In this document: in pieces, positions 24,867-34,025 of the stretch | Layout: the number at the start of each line of letters is the position of its first letter | How positions within the stretch are numbered: the stretch's first letter is position 1 | Assembly: GCA_038108875.1 (NCBI GenBank) | Contig: JAYNII010000009.1 | Location: 1 to 53,711 of the forward strand | From: VMDH01 sp038108875 | GTDB taxonomy: Bacteria; Pseudomonadota; Gammaproteobacteria; Magnimaribacterales; D2472 | Direction of reading: 5' to 3' | DNA length: 53,711 nt | Translations under genes and position numbers: made by a program | Notes under the pieces: generated by a model | Told to the model about the DNA's origin: nothing | What the model saw: only the letters and a program-made list of their open reading frames with translations | Databases searched by the model: none

Positions 24867-25883
24867 GTGAAGGTATTAAAGCTTGGCATCATTATACTTC
24901 TAACTCTTTCTATTGATACTTCGGCGAGAGTTTTTGATGAACTTTTTATAGTTAGGGTTCCCCAAGATTCTTATGAAAATATCAATGATGGTTTAATTAT
25001 TGCCTTCAATAAAATTAGCCTTAGATTAACTGGAACCAAAGATCCCTCAATAATCAAGAGCTTGAATGCTTTGGGATTAAATAAAACTACTTTTGTAAAA
25101 TCTTATAGGGTTCTTGAACTCCAAGAAAATGTATTGTTAGAGGTGATATTTAATAAAGATTCACTCATACAACTATTCAGATCAAACAACATTCCAATCT
25201 ATGGAGTGAATAGACCAGAATTAACTATTATTGCCAAAATTGATGATGGTCTAAATAAAGTTTTTTATCTTAATGAAGATAGGAATATTAGATATTCAGA
25301 AGCTATTGATACATTTATCAGCAATTTAGGATTACTTTCAAGGGAACGGGGACTTCATATAGATCTTCCATCAGCAGATCTTAGATTATCTGAAAGTGTT
25401 GGAAGTAAGAGTTATTTTGACAATCTTCAAGCAAGTGTAAGGAACAACTACAGTTATAGTTTTGTGAGAGAGTTAGAAGTGTTTCGGGATTCTATTTCAA
25501 CTTGGGCTTTAAGAATAGCAACTCAAAGTTATCGTTTTAATAGTCTTGATGAGTTATTAAAGTTTGCACTTAGTTACATTGAAAAAGATGTAGATGATTT
25601 ATTAAGGATGGATATTCAAGAAAGTTCTCAGGGACCAATTACAGTGAATGCAGTAAATATAAAAAGTTTCGAGGATTTTAAGAATTTTAAATCGGCATTG
25701 GAAGAGATTTTTTCGATTTCGAATATTCAACTCTTAAAAGCGAGTAAAGAGAGATTTTTATTCAACGGATATGTTGGGTCTTCGATCAATCAAATTAAAA
25801 AGGAGCTCTTTGCTCATACTGATCTGCAAATGATAAGCTTTGATGAAGATAACCGTATAGTTAACTTAAGGCTTATAAAATAA
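24867..25883 (+). CDS. DUF2066 domain-containing exported protein
   Basis: A 338-residue protein that begins, with GTG at 24867, with a signal peptide (KLGIIILLTLSI, cleavage near TSA). This start is favoured because the open frame upstream overlaps purM in reverse and delays the signal. The N-terminal part (FIVRVPQDSYENINDGLIIAF) and the SYRVLE segment resemble DUF2066, which is typically found between purM and hda in gammaproteobacteria. The function is unknown. It is followed three bases later by the CDP-alcohol phosphatidyltransferase gene. Confidence 0.75.
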   Translation: MKVLKLGIIILLTLSIDTSARVFDELFIVRVPQDSYENINDGLIIAFNKISLRLTGTKDPSIIKSLNALGLNKTTFVKSYRVLELQENVLLEVIFNKDSLIQLFRSNNIPIYGVNRPELTIIAKIDDGLNKVFYLNEDRNIRYSEAIDTFISNLGLLSRERGLHIDLPSADLRLSESVGSKSYFDNLQASVRNNYSYSFVRELEVFRDSISTWALRIATQSYRFNSLDELLKFALSYIEKDVDDLLRMDIQESSQGPITVNAVNIKSFEDFKNFKSALEEIFSISNIQLLKASKERFLFNGYVGSSINQIKKELFAHTDLQMISFDEDNRIVNLRLIK

Positions 25884-25886
25884 ATT

Positions 25887-26444
25887 ATGAAGAGTTATCT
25901 AATATTTATTCCAAACTTTTTATCACTTATTCGTATTGGCATGGTTTACCCAATTCTGCTTTGGATAGCTAACGAAAACTATTTTAATGCCTTAACATTA
26001 TTTTTAATCGCCTCATTGTCAGATGCTTTGGATGGTTACCTCGCAAGGAAGTTTAACTGGCATACTGCGCTCGGCAAGCTTTTAGATCCAATTGCCGACA
26101 AAGCTTTGCTGATTGGTACTATTATTATTTTATGGGTTTCAGGACATATTCCTTTGGTAGTAGTGATTTTATTTTTACTTAGAGATATTTTGATTTTACT
26201 TGGTGCGGCTTTTCAGATGACGGTATACGATGCATCAACTCCGAGCCCAAATTTCTTAGGCAAAATAACTACTATTTCTCAGATCGTTTATTTAATTCTT
26301 ATTTTTAGCCAGATACTTTTCTTAGAAGCTAACCTACCTGGATTTATTCATTATCTAATTTCTTCAATTACTGCGCTTAGTCTAATTGTTTATGCAAAAG
26401 AGTGGATTGTAATTACAATAAGCCTCCATAATGCAAAAACCTAA
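25887..26444 (+). CDS. CDP-alcohol phosphatidyltransferase family protein
   Basis: Membrane enzyme joining a CDP-linked lipid to an alcohol. The signature D-x2-DG-x2-AR-x8-G-x3-D-x3-D is fully present in residues about 47-72 (DALDGYLAR ... GKLLDPIAD). About five or six helices are predicted and the length of 185 is like PgsA. Whether it makes phosphatidylglycerol phosphate or another lipid cannot be decided, as a main pgsA may lie elsewhere. It overlaps hda by 14 bases, an arrangement conserved in several gammaproteobacteria. Confidence 0.87.
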   Translation: MKSYLIFIPNFLSLIRIGMVYPILLWIANENYFNALTLFLIASLSDALDGYLARKFNWHTALGKLLDPIADKALLIGTIIILWVSGHIPLVVVILFLLRDILILLGAAFQMTVYDASTPSPNFLGKITTISQIVYLILIFSQILFLEANLPGFIHYLISSITALSLIVYAKEWIVITISLHNAKT

Positions 26445-27123
26445 GCAGTTAATCTTTGATTTTTATCTAAATCGAAAGGCAAGCTTGCAACATTTTTATT
26501 TCAACTCTCAACGCTTAGCATTTTTGTTTAACTTAAAGAATTTCTCAAGATTTCCTAAAGAATTTCTAGTAATGGGAGGAGCCGGTTCAGGTAAGTCTTA
26601 CTTAACTCAAGCATATCTTAACGATGCATCCTCTATGGGGATTAAATCGGGATTTATTCCTCTTCAGGCCATTATAGAAACTTCAATAACTTCTTTAGAG
26701 GGCTATGAGAATTTTGAACTCGTGGTTATAGATGGATTAGAAAATCTCTCTCAGAGTAAGACATGGCAAACAATCATTTTTAATTTTTTAAACCATGCTC
26801 ACCAAACTAACTGTAAAACTATTCTCACAGCCTCAAGAGCACTTTCGGAACTTGATTTTTTTCCTGATTTACATTCAAGAATAACTAGAATGGAAATGGA
26901 ATCATTATTGGAATTACAACATGACCAGCTTTTCGATGCTATCACTTTCGTTTCAGAGAGTTACGATATTTCTATAAGTGATAAAGAAGTAGAATACTTG
27001 CTGACAAGATATCACAGAGATATGGGCTCAATTATGAACGCCATTCATTCACTTGATAAATTGTCAGCCTCACAAAAGAGAAAAATTACAGTACCCTTAG
27101 TTAAAGAATTTTTAGATTCTTAA
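26431..27123 (+). CDS. hda: DnaA regulatory inactivator Hda
   Basis: A DnaA-like AAA+ protein that, with the sliding clamp, stimulates ATP hydrolysis on DnaA and prevents re-initiation. At 230 residues it lacks the DNA-binding domain of DnaA. It has an N-terminal clamp-binding-type motif QLIFDF (6-11), Walker A GGAGSGKS (49-56), Walker B LVVIDGLENL (about 94-103), and a sensor 2-like C-terminal helix with YHRDMGSIMNAIHSLD. Its stop directly abuts the convergent sppA stop with no gap. Confidence 0.9.
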   Translation: MQKPKQLIFDFYLNRKASLQHFYFNSQRLAFLFNLKNFSRFPKEFLVMGGAGSGKSYLTQAYLNDASSMGIKSGFIPLQAIIETSITSLEGYENFELVVIDGLENLSQSKTWQTIIFNFLNHAHQTNCKTILTASRALSELDFFPDLHSRITRMEMESLLELQHDQLFDAITFVSESYDISISDKEVEYLLTRYHRDMGSIMNAIHSLDKLSASQKRKITVPLVKEFLDS

Positions 27124-28944
27124 TTAATTAATTTCAACAAGGCAATTTGAACAAGTGTAAGATGCGCTTGGCGTGAGTTTATCTAAGACATCGTTAAAGA
27201 ATTCTAAGAACTTAGTTGAGTAAACATAAGTTTTTGTATTAGATATCTTAATGTCGAATTGTTTTTGTATCTCTCTTATGAGTAGGGCTTCGGGGGAGAG
27301 CTCTTGCCCCGCATAAACAACTTTATATTCATCTAATGATGCCATGACAGCTGCTTTAGCAGTAGCAGCATTTATATCTCCCAGCTCATCAATTAGACCG
27401 AGTTCAAGCGCCTTAGCTCCAATCCAAACTCTGCCTCCAGCAATTGCTTTAATTTCATCAAAGGTTTTATTTCTTGAATTAGCCACTAGTGAAATAAATT
27501 TTGTATAGGCATCGTTTCCCCATTGAGCAAATTTAGCATCGAGGCTTTCATCAATAGGTAAATTAACATCCCATCCTGCATACTTAGAAGTAACAACCCC
27601 GTCAAAATCCATTCCAATAAAGTCAAAAGAGTTTTCGGCAGTTGGAAAGGCAATGGCGACTCCAATTGATCCTGTGATTGAGGTGGGCTCAGCAAAAATA
27701 TAATCAGCTGGCGTAGAAATATATACCCCTCCAGATGCTGCATAGTCACCCATGGAAACAACTATTGGTATGCCTTTTCGCTTTGCTTCCATTAGTTCAT
27801 CGGCAATCATTTCACTGGCGATAATTGAACCTCCTGGGCTATTTACTCTTAAAACTATAGCTTTAGTTGATTTCGATTCGTGAGCATTTTGAATGATTTC
27901 AACTAATTCATCAGAACCAACAACACCAGGCATTATGGAGCCTTCTGATATTGCGCCCTCTGCAGTTATAACTACCACCGTATCTTCGGCTTTTTTAGAA
28001 TCTTTTTTTAGAAGGCTTTTATAATCATTTAAAGAAATGCTGTTAAAAGAATTACCATCCTCATTTAGGCCAAATTTTTCAATCATATGATTTCTAAACT
28101 CAGGATAAGATTTACTCCCATTGATTAAATTGAGATCAGTAGCCGCTTTAATATTTGCAAATGCTGCTTCCGGTATATAGGAGAAGTAATTATCAGCAAA
28201 ATATTGAATATCTTGTGGTTGTATATTTTCTCTGTATGCCATTTTAATTTTCATGGCTTCCCAAATAGGTATTAATAACTCATTTCTTTGTAATCTATCA
28301 TTTTCAGACATTGATTCCCGAGTTGTTCCTTCTACAGCAGATTTAAAGTCCCCTTGAGCGTAGTTATGTATGGTAAGTTTTAAATTCTCAAGCAATCTTT
28401 TGTTGTAGCTGCCATAGCCACCAATTCCAGAGATGTTAAAGGCACCAGATTGGTGGATCCAAATTTCATCAGCCGCAGCTGATAAAAGATAATCAGAGGT
28501 GAGCATTCTATCTTGGTGCACAATAATTTCTTTTCCTGATCCTGTTAATGAATGAATTGCTTCAGTAACTTTTAAAAGGGTGGTAGGACCAGCAAAACCT
28601 GTATCACTAAAGTCTAGTAATACTCCTGCAAGCTGTTCATCAGCTTTTATATTTTCAATTAATCTTAATAAGTCTCTAATTTGGATTTGTTCAACATTCT
28701 CGCTAAAAATGCCAGAAAATCCTGTATCTGAATACAAGGCTTCCTGATCAACAACTATGCCCTCAGGATTAAAAATTAAAACTTTTCCTGATGGGTCAAC
28801 TTTCTTATCAGATGATGAAAAAATTCCTAAAATTGCAATTGTAATCAAGATGAGAACAAAAGCAGTTCCTAAATTGAGTAGAACTGTTCTTGCTTTTTCA
28901 AGAAATCTTCCCAGCCAAGAAAAAATTGATTTTATAAAATTCAT
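27124..28944 (-). CDS. sppA: Signal peptide peptidase SppA, 67 kDa type
   Basis: Inner-membrane serine protease that degrades cleaved signal peptides. It has one N-terminal membrane helix (about residues 22-41) and two tandem ClpP-like domains. The catalytic Lys lies in the first domain, K182 in GSYNKRLLENL, and the nucleophile in the second, S404 in GDYAASGGVYIS, as in the E. coli tetramer. The 606-residue length matches the long form. A WIGAKALELGLIDELG motif closes the second domain. The family identity is clear. Confidence 0.94.
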   Translation of the reverse strand: MNFIKSIFSWLGRFLEKARTVLLNLGTAFVLILITIAILGIFSSSDKKVDPSGKVLIFNPEGIVVDQEALYSDTGFSGIFSENVEQIQIRDLLRLIENIKADEQLAGVLLDFSDTGFAGPTTLLKVTEAIHSLTGSGKEIIVHQDRMLTSDYLLSAAADEIWIHQSGAFNISGIGGYGSYNKRLLENLKLTIHNYAQGDFKSAVEGTTRESMSENDRLQRNELLIPIWEAMKIKMAYRENIQPQDIQYFADNYFSYIPEAAFANIKAATDLNLINGSKSYPEFRNHMIEKFGLNEDGNSFNSISLNDYKSLLKKDSKKAEDTVVVITAEGAISEGSIMPGVVGSDELVEIIQNAHESKSTKAIVLRVNSPGGSIIASEMIADELMEAKRKGIPIVVSMGDYAASGGVYISTPADYIFAEPTSITGSIGVAIAFPTAENSFDFIGMDFDGVVTSKYAGWDVNLPIDESLDAKFAQWGNDAYTKFISLVANSRNKTFDEIKAIAGGRVWIGAKALELGLIDELGDINAATAKAAVMASLDEYKVVYAGQELSPEALLIREIQKQFDIKISNTKTYVYSTKFLEFFNDVLDKLTPSASYTCSNCLVEIN

Positions 28945-29062
28945 TATTTAATCCTATAGATAATTTATTGATCTAATTTGAGGAATCAGTATAGGGATTA
29001 ATCCAAAAAATTAAAACCTGAATAAAAAAATAAATATCACTAGCGATAGGAAAATTATTAAA

Positions 29063-29395
29063 TTATTTTAACTTTTGTGAGGTTGCAGATAAAAGTTTTG
29101 AAGCAAATACAGATTGGAAAAAAATTGATGTAATAAGCGCTAATTCTATAAAAAAAATCAGTTTAGTTTCGCTCAATCCAAAAACATAAAGGCAGGAATT
29201 GGCAAAAAAAAGCAAACAAATGAAACAAGCAGTTTGTAGAATTTTCTTGGTTGGGTTGAAGAAAATAAGCAATAAGTAGCCCAACCAAAAAGACATATAG
29301 AGGAGCATGCTGATTGGATGAACAAGTTCCATATGGTATGCGATAAGTTTACAAATTATTAATGCAGAAATAGAAAACTTCAGAGATAAAAGCAT
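29063..29395 (-). CDS. Small membrane protein, possibly DUF2069
   Basis: A 110-residue protein of four hydrophobic helices with short loops. It starts four bases after the wrbA stop and so is probably in its transcript. DUF2069 proteins often occupy this place beside wrbA in gammaproteobacteria, and the size and helix count fit, but I see no decisive motif. The function is unknown. The 118-base gap before sppA shows nothing I can name. Confidence 0.55.
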   Translation of the reverse strand: MLLSLKFSISALIICKLIAYHMELVHPISMLLYMSFWLGYLLLIFFNPTKKILQTACFICLLFFANSCLYVFGLSETKLIFFIELALITSIFFQSVFASKLLSATSQKLK

Positions 29396-29398
29396 GAG

Positions 29399-29986
29399 TT
29401 AAGAAAGTAGGGTTGCTAGCTTTGCTAATCTTCTTCCTGATTGAAAAGCAATTATGTACTCCTCATCAGTAAGTTCCGTATTTTTTTTACTATTAACGTG
29501 ACTGGGTCCATAAGGGGTTCCTCCTGACGAGGTAGATTGAAGCTCAGGAATGGAGTAGGGAGAGCCCAAAATAGTCATACCATGATGCAACATAAAAGTT
29601 ATGAGTCCGAAAAGAGTTATTTCTTGGCCTCCATGCATAGATCCTGTGGAAGTAAATGCTAGGCCTGGCTTGTTTTCCAGGATGTTCTTTGACCAAAGTT
29701 CTCCAGTTGAATCAAGAAAGTATTTTAGGGGTGCTGCTATTGATCCAAATCTGGTTGGACTGCCTAAGGCAAGACCCGAACAAGCTGCTAAATCATCAAG
29801 AGTGCAATACATTTCCCCTTCAGCAGGGATTACTTTTTCGCTAGCTTCGTGATTTGAAGAGATTCTTGGCACGGTTCTAATTCTCACTTCCATGCCTTCA
29901 TCCTCAACACCATCCGCAATTGCATGAGCTAGGAATTTTACTGAACCCGTCAGGGAGTAGAAAAGAATTAGTATATAATTATCCAT
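29399..29986 (-). CDS. wrbA: NAD(P)H:quinone oxidoreductase, WrbA type
   Basis: FMN-dependent two-electron quinone reductase, cytoplasmic and tetrameric. The flavodoxin-like fold has YSLTGSVKFLAHAI (phosphate loop, about 10-23), GSPTRFGSIAAPLKYFLD (about 95-112), STGSMHGGQE (flavin contact) and the C-terminal GGTPYGPSHV. The length of 195 is typical. It is divergent from the TlpA-like gene with 13 bases between start codons. Confidence 0.92.
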   Translation of the reverse strand: MDNYILILFYSLTGSVKFLAHAIADGVEDEGMEVRIRTVPRISSNHEASEKVIPAEGEMYCTLDDLAACSGLALGSPTRFGSIAAPLKYFLDSTGELWSKNILENKPGLAFTSTGSMHGGQEITLFGLITFMLHHGMTILGSPYSIPELQSTSSGGTPYGPSHVNSKKNTELTDEEYIIAFQSGRRLAKLATLLS

Positions 29987-29999
29987 TTTTTATACCGAG

Positions 30000-30443
30000 A
30001 TGAGTACTAATCTTAAAACATTATTGCTTTGTTTAGTAATATTTGGCTGCACCAGACCTGATATAGAACTTCATGACTCAAGGGATATTTTTTATCAAGA
30101 TACTCTTGGCAGTTTTGTGATCATAAATTATTGGGCAGATTGGTGTGCTCCCTGTATAAAAGAAATTCCTCAGCTAGCAAGCTTTGCAAAAGCAAATAAA
30201 GACAAACTTGTCTTTGCATTCAATTATGACAGAGTTGAGGGAAGAGAATTGACCCAGCTAGTAAATAAATTTGGAATAGATTATCCATCCTTGATCTCTC
30301 ACCCTAATAATTTTTGGGATATACCTTCTCCTCAAACTCTCCCAGCTACATTTATCATTAATAAAAATGGGGAGTTGATTAAATCTTTTTTACAGCCAGT
30401 TTCGAAGGAAGATTTAGAATTTTATTTTTTAGAAACTAAATAA
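30000..30443 (+). CDS. TlpA-like thioredoxin-fold lipoprotein
   Basis: A 147-residue periplasmic thiol-disulfide protein. A short signal sequence ends in lipobox FGC (C17), so it is probably a lipoprotein. The thioredoxin fold carries WCAPC (C49, C52) and a cis-proline region LPATFIINKNG. It is likely a reductant receiving electrons from DsbD, whose gene lies elsewhere in this window; this partnership is inference. Its end overlaps the convergent M23 peptidase gene by 15 bases. Confidence 0.85.
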   Translation: MSTNLKTLLLCLVIFGCTRPDIELHDSRDIFYQDTLGSFVIINYWADWCAPCIKEIPQLASFAKANKDKLVFAFNYDRVEGRELTQLVNKFGIDYPSLISHPNNFWDIPSPQTLPATFIINKNGELIKSFLQPVSKEDLEFYFLETK

Positions 30444-31211
30444 TTTCGATAAATAATTATCTTTAATTAGTTCGGTTGGATTGACTGCATTATCATCAAA
30501 ATAAACTGTCCAATGTAAATGAGGTCCTGTAACTCTTCCAGTGGCACCGATCAAGCCAATCACTGCGCCTTGTTGGATCGATTGACCAATTTTTACTTTA
30601 ATTTCACTAAGATGCGCATAGGAGGTATACAGACCTCTCCCATGTTCTAAAAATATTGTATTGCCAGTGTAAAAAAAGTCACCTGTAAGAATAACTTTTG
30701 CTTTGAGTGGGGCAACAACAGGATCGCCTAGCTCACCATCAAGATCCAATGCTAGGTGCGGATTTCTCCTTTGCCCATTTATAAATCTTTGCTTGCCATA
30801 ACCGCTTGTAACAGTGCTTTTTATCGGCGCAATAAAATTAAAGGATGGAGTTATAGACGGATCAATTTTTGATAAGGCTTGATTCATGATTTCTTTTTCA
30901 CTCTCGGTGCGGGCTAAATCAGAGTTACTAAGATCCACTTTGCTGCTATCTTGAATAGAGATTCTTGATTCACCAAAGTTAACAAATTTAACTTCAATGC
31001 TTCCTAAGATCTTATCTTCTAAAACTGTATCTGATGAAGTGAAAGGCAATCCCTTTAGAATGAAGCGAGAATTATTGAAGCTATATTCAGATTGTTGTTT
31101 ATCAATATTACTTTTAAGTTTGAAGGCAGAAAGTGAACCACTTTCATTAGCTGAGATTCCTAAGGCACATAGGAAGAAAAAAGGGGTTAATAGATTTTTA
31201 TTGAGTATCAT
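30429..31211 (-). CDS. M23 family metallopeptidase (LytM domain)
   Basis: A 260-residue exported peptidoglycan endopeptidase. Signal peptide at residues 1-20. The LytM domain starts near residue 125 with SGYGKQRFINGQRRNPH. Zinc ligands H152 and D156 (HLALD) and H233 (HLHW), and catalytic H200 (SYAHL), are all present, so it should be active. The N-terminal 100 residues are beta-rich and may anchor it to the wall or a partner. It overlaps xseA by 14 bases. Confidence 0.9.
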   Translation of the reverse strand: MILNKNLLTPFFFLCALGISANESGSLSAFKLKSNIDKQQSEYSFNNSRFILKGLPFTSSDTVLEDKILGSIEVKFVNFGESRISIQDSSKVDLSNSDLARTESEKEIMNQALSKIDPSITPSFNFIAPIKSTVTSGYGKQRFINGQRRNPHLALDLDGELGDPVVAPLKAKVILTGDFFYTGNTIFLEHGRGLYTSYAHLSEIKVKIGQSIQQGAVIGLIGATGRVTGPHLHWTVYFDDNAVNPTELIKDNYLSKLFSF

Positions 31212-32550
31212 TTATTTTAGAAATTATTTCACCTTGCGCCAATCTCGTTCTAATCAAATCTTGAGGCTTAATATCTTTGGCATCTCTTAGAATTTTACCA
31301 CTGGCATCAAAGGTTACAGAAAATCCGCGATCAAGAATTGCTAGCGGGTTCAAAGTTTCAAGTTTACCTTTCAATAATATTATCTGGGATTCAGATAGTT
31401 TTATGTTGCTTTTGATAGATTTTTTTAGAAGGGAACTGTATTCCCTGATGTCGCTTCTAAGCCCAATAATGCTTAACTTGGGAGATTGAGAAAATATTGC
31501 TTGCTTGAGGTTGCTTAAAGAATTTTTATAATCCTTAAGAATATTCTTCATATTATTTGAAAGTTTAATTTCAGCCAAATCAATTGTTTGTGACCATGAC
31601 TTAATTAGTTCTTTTGGACTCTTAATCTTGATGCTTAATTGGTTAAGGATGTTTTTTGTATTTTTAATTTTGAGTTGAATACCTCTTTCAAGAGAATATT
31701 TTATAATTTCAAGCTCTTCAGTGATTTTAAACATGCCTTGAGAAACTATTTCAGCTGCAGCAGTTGGAGTGGGAGCTCTTAAATCAGCAACAAAGTCCGC
31801 GATAGTAAAATCAATTTCATGACCAATTCCTGAGACTATAGGTATAGTGCAATTATAGATAGCAAAAGCAAGGTCTTCATTATTAAAACTCCACAAATCT
31901 TCAATAGAGCCACCGCCTCTAGCAATAATTAAAACATCAATAGGGTCACTACTTTTTGAGTTGTATTTCTCAACATTACGCAATGCTTGAATTAGTTCTC
32001 TTGGAGATTTATCGCCTTGGACAGTGGCTGGAATAAGTGTTGCCTTGGCAAATGGAGATCTTCTTGAAAGACAGGTTAAAATATCTTGGAAGGCAGCAGT
32101 TGATGCAGACGTAATAATCCCAATGTGTTTGGGTCTAGAAGGTATCTCTAATTTATGCTCAAGATCAAACAATCCTTCCTTATGAAGTTTTGCCTTCAAC
32201 TTCTCAAAAGCTGCCATGAGATTGCCAGCTCCATAGGGTTCAATTGAATGGATTATCAATTGATAATCTCCTCTTGGGACATAAAGACTTACTTGCGCAT
32301 TAACAATACATTGATCACCATCTTTAGGTTTAAAGTTGAGGCCTAATTGCTTGCCCTTAAAAAAAGCACATCTAACTGACCCTGTGTCGTCTTTAAGGGT
32401 GAAGTACATATGCCCCGATGATGGTATAGAAAGGTTTGAAATTTCAGCAACAACTCTAACGTTTGCTAAATGTCCTTCTAATAAATTTTTTGCAATATTA
32501 TTTAGTTGACCTACTGAGAGTAATTCATCATTATTTGCGAATTCAGTCAT
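31198..32550 (-). CDS. xseA: Exodeoxyribonuclease VII large subunit
   Basis: Catalytic subunit of the bidirectional single-strand exonuclease. It has an N-terminal OB-fold (ISNLSIPSSGHMYFTLKD, about residues 42-59), the catalytic region with RGGGSIEDLWSFN (about 209-221), SGIGHEIDFTIADFVADLRAPTPTAAAE in two parts, and a long coiled-coil tail. The length of 450 matches. The small subunit xseB is not adjacent. It is divergent from the EamA transporter gene with a 14-base gap. Confidence 0.95.
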   Translation of the reverse strand: MTEFANNDELLSVGQLNNIAKNLLEGHLANVRVVAEISNLSIPSSGHMYFTLKDDTGSVRCAFFKGKQLGLNFKPKDGDQCIVNAQVSLYVPRGDYQLIIHSIEPYGAGNLMAAFEKLKAKLHKEGLFDLEHKLEIPSRPKHIGIITSASTAAFQDILTCLSRRSPFAKATLIPATVQGDKSPRELIQALRNVEKYNSKSSDPIDVLIIARGGGSIEDLWSFNNEDLAFAIYNCTIPIVSGIGHEIDFTIADFVADLRAPTPTAAAEIVSQGMFKITEELEIIKYSLERGIQLKIKNTKNILNQLSIKIKSPKELIKSWSQTIDLAEIKLSNNMKNILKDYKNSLSNLKQAIFSQSPKLSIIGLRSDIREYSSLLKKSIKSNIKLSESQIILLKGKLETLNPLAILDRGFSVTFDASGKILRDAKDIKPQDLIRTRLAQGEIISKINDTQ

Positions 32551-32564
32551 AGAGGTATTCTAAG

Positions 32565-33443
32565 ATGTTTACGTATTTAAGGAACCCCTTTATAGCCCTA
32601 TTATTAGGAGGTTTTTTTATTGGGTTAGCAGCAATCTTTTTTAGATTATCAGAAATGTCTCCAGTTTGGGCTGTCTTTTATAGAATGCTTTTTGCCCTGC
32701 CATTTATATACTTTCTTTGCATATTTAGTTCTTCAAATATACCAAGTCTACAATTAAAAAATCGACGAAGTTACTGGATTAGTCTTATTGCTGCATTGGC
32801 CTTTACTTTTGATTTGATTGGCTGGCATTGGGGTTTAAAATTAACTTCAATTTCAAATGCGACTATAATTGTTAACACAGCTCCGATTTGGGTTGCTTGT
32901 TATGGAATTTTAGTCCTCAAGGAACCCTGGAAAATCTCTTTTTTAATTCCAATTTTTTTAACTTACTTTGGTATTACGGGACTAGTAACCTCATTTAAAG
33001 ATTTTTCTTTGGTTGCTAATCTTGGAGATATACTCTCATTTCTAGCTTCTCTCTTGTATGCAATATATTTAGTTTGTTTGTCTCGCCTAGGTGAAGAACA
33101 TCCCTTTAAAGTAATTTTCTATACCACCTTTTTTTGTTGTCTGCTGTCATTCCCCTTTGCTTTATTTGAAAGTTCCAGCTTTCTTCCAAAAACACCAACC
33201 CATTTTATTTATTTAATTTCATTAGGAGTCATCAGCCAATTTCTTGGCCAAACTCTTATCACCTATGGTATGCCAAGGATTAAATTATCTCTTGGATCAA
33301 TGGGTCTTTTAATGCAACCCTTAACAGCAACAATTTTTGGAGCCTGGGTTTTTTCAGAATACCTTACTCAAATTCAAGTTTTGTTCGCTGGTATTTCCTT
33401 GTGGGGAATTTATCTAGTGAGAGTAGTGGCTCATAAAAATTAG
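32565..33443 (+). CDS. EamA/DMT family transporter
   Basis: A 292-residue inner-membrane protein with ten predicted helices in two EamA repeats. The first repeat has SEMSPVWAVFYRMLFALP and TSISNATIIVNTAPIWVA; the second has FLASLLYAIYLVCLSRLG and QTLITYGMPRIKLSLGSM. The family exports amino acids, nucleotides or metabolites; the substrate is not predictable. It lies 15 bases upstream of the SnoaL-like gene on the same strand. Confidence 0.9.
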   Translation: MFTYLRNPFIALLLGGFFIGLAAIFFRLSEMSPVWAVFYRMLFALPFIYFLCIFSSSNIPSLQLKNRRSYWISLIAALAFTFDLIGWHWGLKLTSISNATIIVNTAPIWVACYGILVLKEPWKISFLIPIFLTYFGITGLVTSFKDFSLVANLGDILSFLASLLYAIYLVCLSRLGEEHPFKVIFYTTFFCCLLSFPFALFESSSFLPKTPTHFIYLISLGVISQFLGQTLITYGMPRIKLSLGSMGLLMQPLTATIFGAWVFSEYLTQIQVLFAGISLWGIYLVRVVAHKN

Positions 33444-33458
33444 CTTTATAATTTTTTA

Positions 33459-33878
33459 ATGTACAAGTCTAAAGCACAAGAATTAAGCTATTTATCAAGA
33501 CAGTTTGCAGTAGGAAAAAATAAAGATGCTTGGTTAGATTTATTTGCAGAAGATGCTGTCGTCCAAGACCCCATTGGAATTAGTCCTTTAGATGAGAGTG
33601 GCAATGGCCATAAAGGCAAAAAAGCAATAGCAGCTTTTTATGATAAGACGATTGCTGATTCAAACATCACTTTTGATATTATTGAATCTATTCCTTGTGG
33701 AGAGGAATGTGCTAATTTTGTTGAAATTTCTAACAACATAAATGGAGCTCTTCTAACCACAAAAATGATAGTAATATATCGTGTTAATTCTGATGATAAA
33801 ATAGTATCATTACGTGCTTTCTGGGAATACAAAGAACTAGAAAGTCAGCTTGCAAAGCTTTTAAGCGTGGGTGATTAG
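33459..33878 (+). CDS. SnoaL/NTF2-like protein ending inside tRNA-Val
   Basis: A 139-residue single-domain protein of the steroid-isomerase-like NTF2 fold: an N-terminal helix ending DAWLDLFAEDAVVQDPIG, then GKKAIAAFYDKTIADSNI, and closing beta strands VSLRAFWEY. The reaction is unknown; such proteins act as isomerases, cyclases or small-molecule binders. The last ten bases of the coding sequence, including the TAG stop, are the first ten bases of tRNA-Val (TAC), so processing of the tRNA would cut the message. Confidence 0.78.
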   Translation: MYKSKAQELSYLSRQFAVGKNKDAWLDLFAEDAVVQDPIGISPLDESGNGHKGKKAIAAFYDKTIADSNITFDIIESIPCGEECANFVEISNNINGALLTTKMIVIYRVNSDDKIVSLRAFWEYKELESQLAKLLSVGD

Positions 33879-33944
33879 CTCAGTTGGGAGAGCATCTCGT
33901 TTACACCGAGAGGGTCGGCAGTTCGAGCCTGTCATCACCCACCA
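33869..33944 (+). tRNA. tRNA-Val (anticodon TAC)
   Basis: A 76-base cloverleaf. The acceptor GGGTGAT pairs with ATCACCC, the anticodon stem TCTCG/CGAGA has loop TTTACAC, the T loop is TTCGAGC, and CCA is encoded. Its 5' end overlaps the SnoaL-like coding sequence by ten bases. No separate promoter is obvious, so it may be transcribed from the upstream gene. Confidence 0.97.
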
Positions 33945-33982
33945 TTTTCATTCAAATTAACTCTCCCTTGCCATTAAAAACC

Positions 33983-34010
33983 TTGCAGAAAATTCTCAAA
34001 AGGATATGAT
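33983..34010 (+). promoter_or_regulatory. Promoter of tRNA-Asp
   Basis: TTGCAG (33983-33988) and TATGAT (34005-34010) are separated by 16 bases, in the 81-base gap between tRNA-Val and tRNA-Asp. A start near 34017 would leave about nine bases before the mature tRNA. Confidence 0.6.
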
Positions 34011-34025
34011 TGCGAAGTTAATTAC

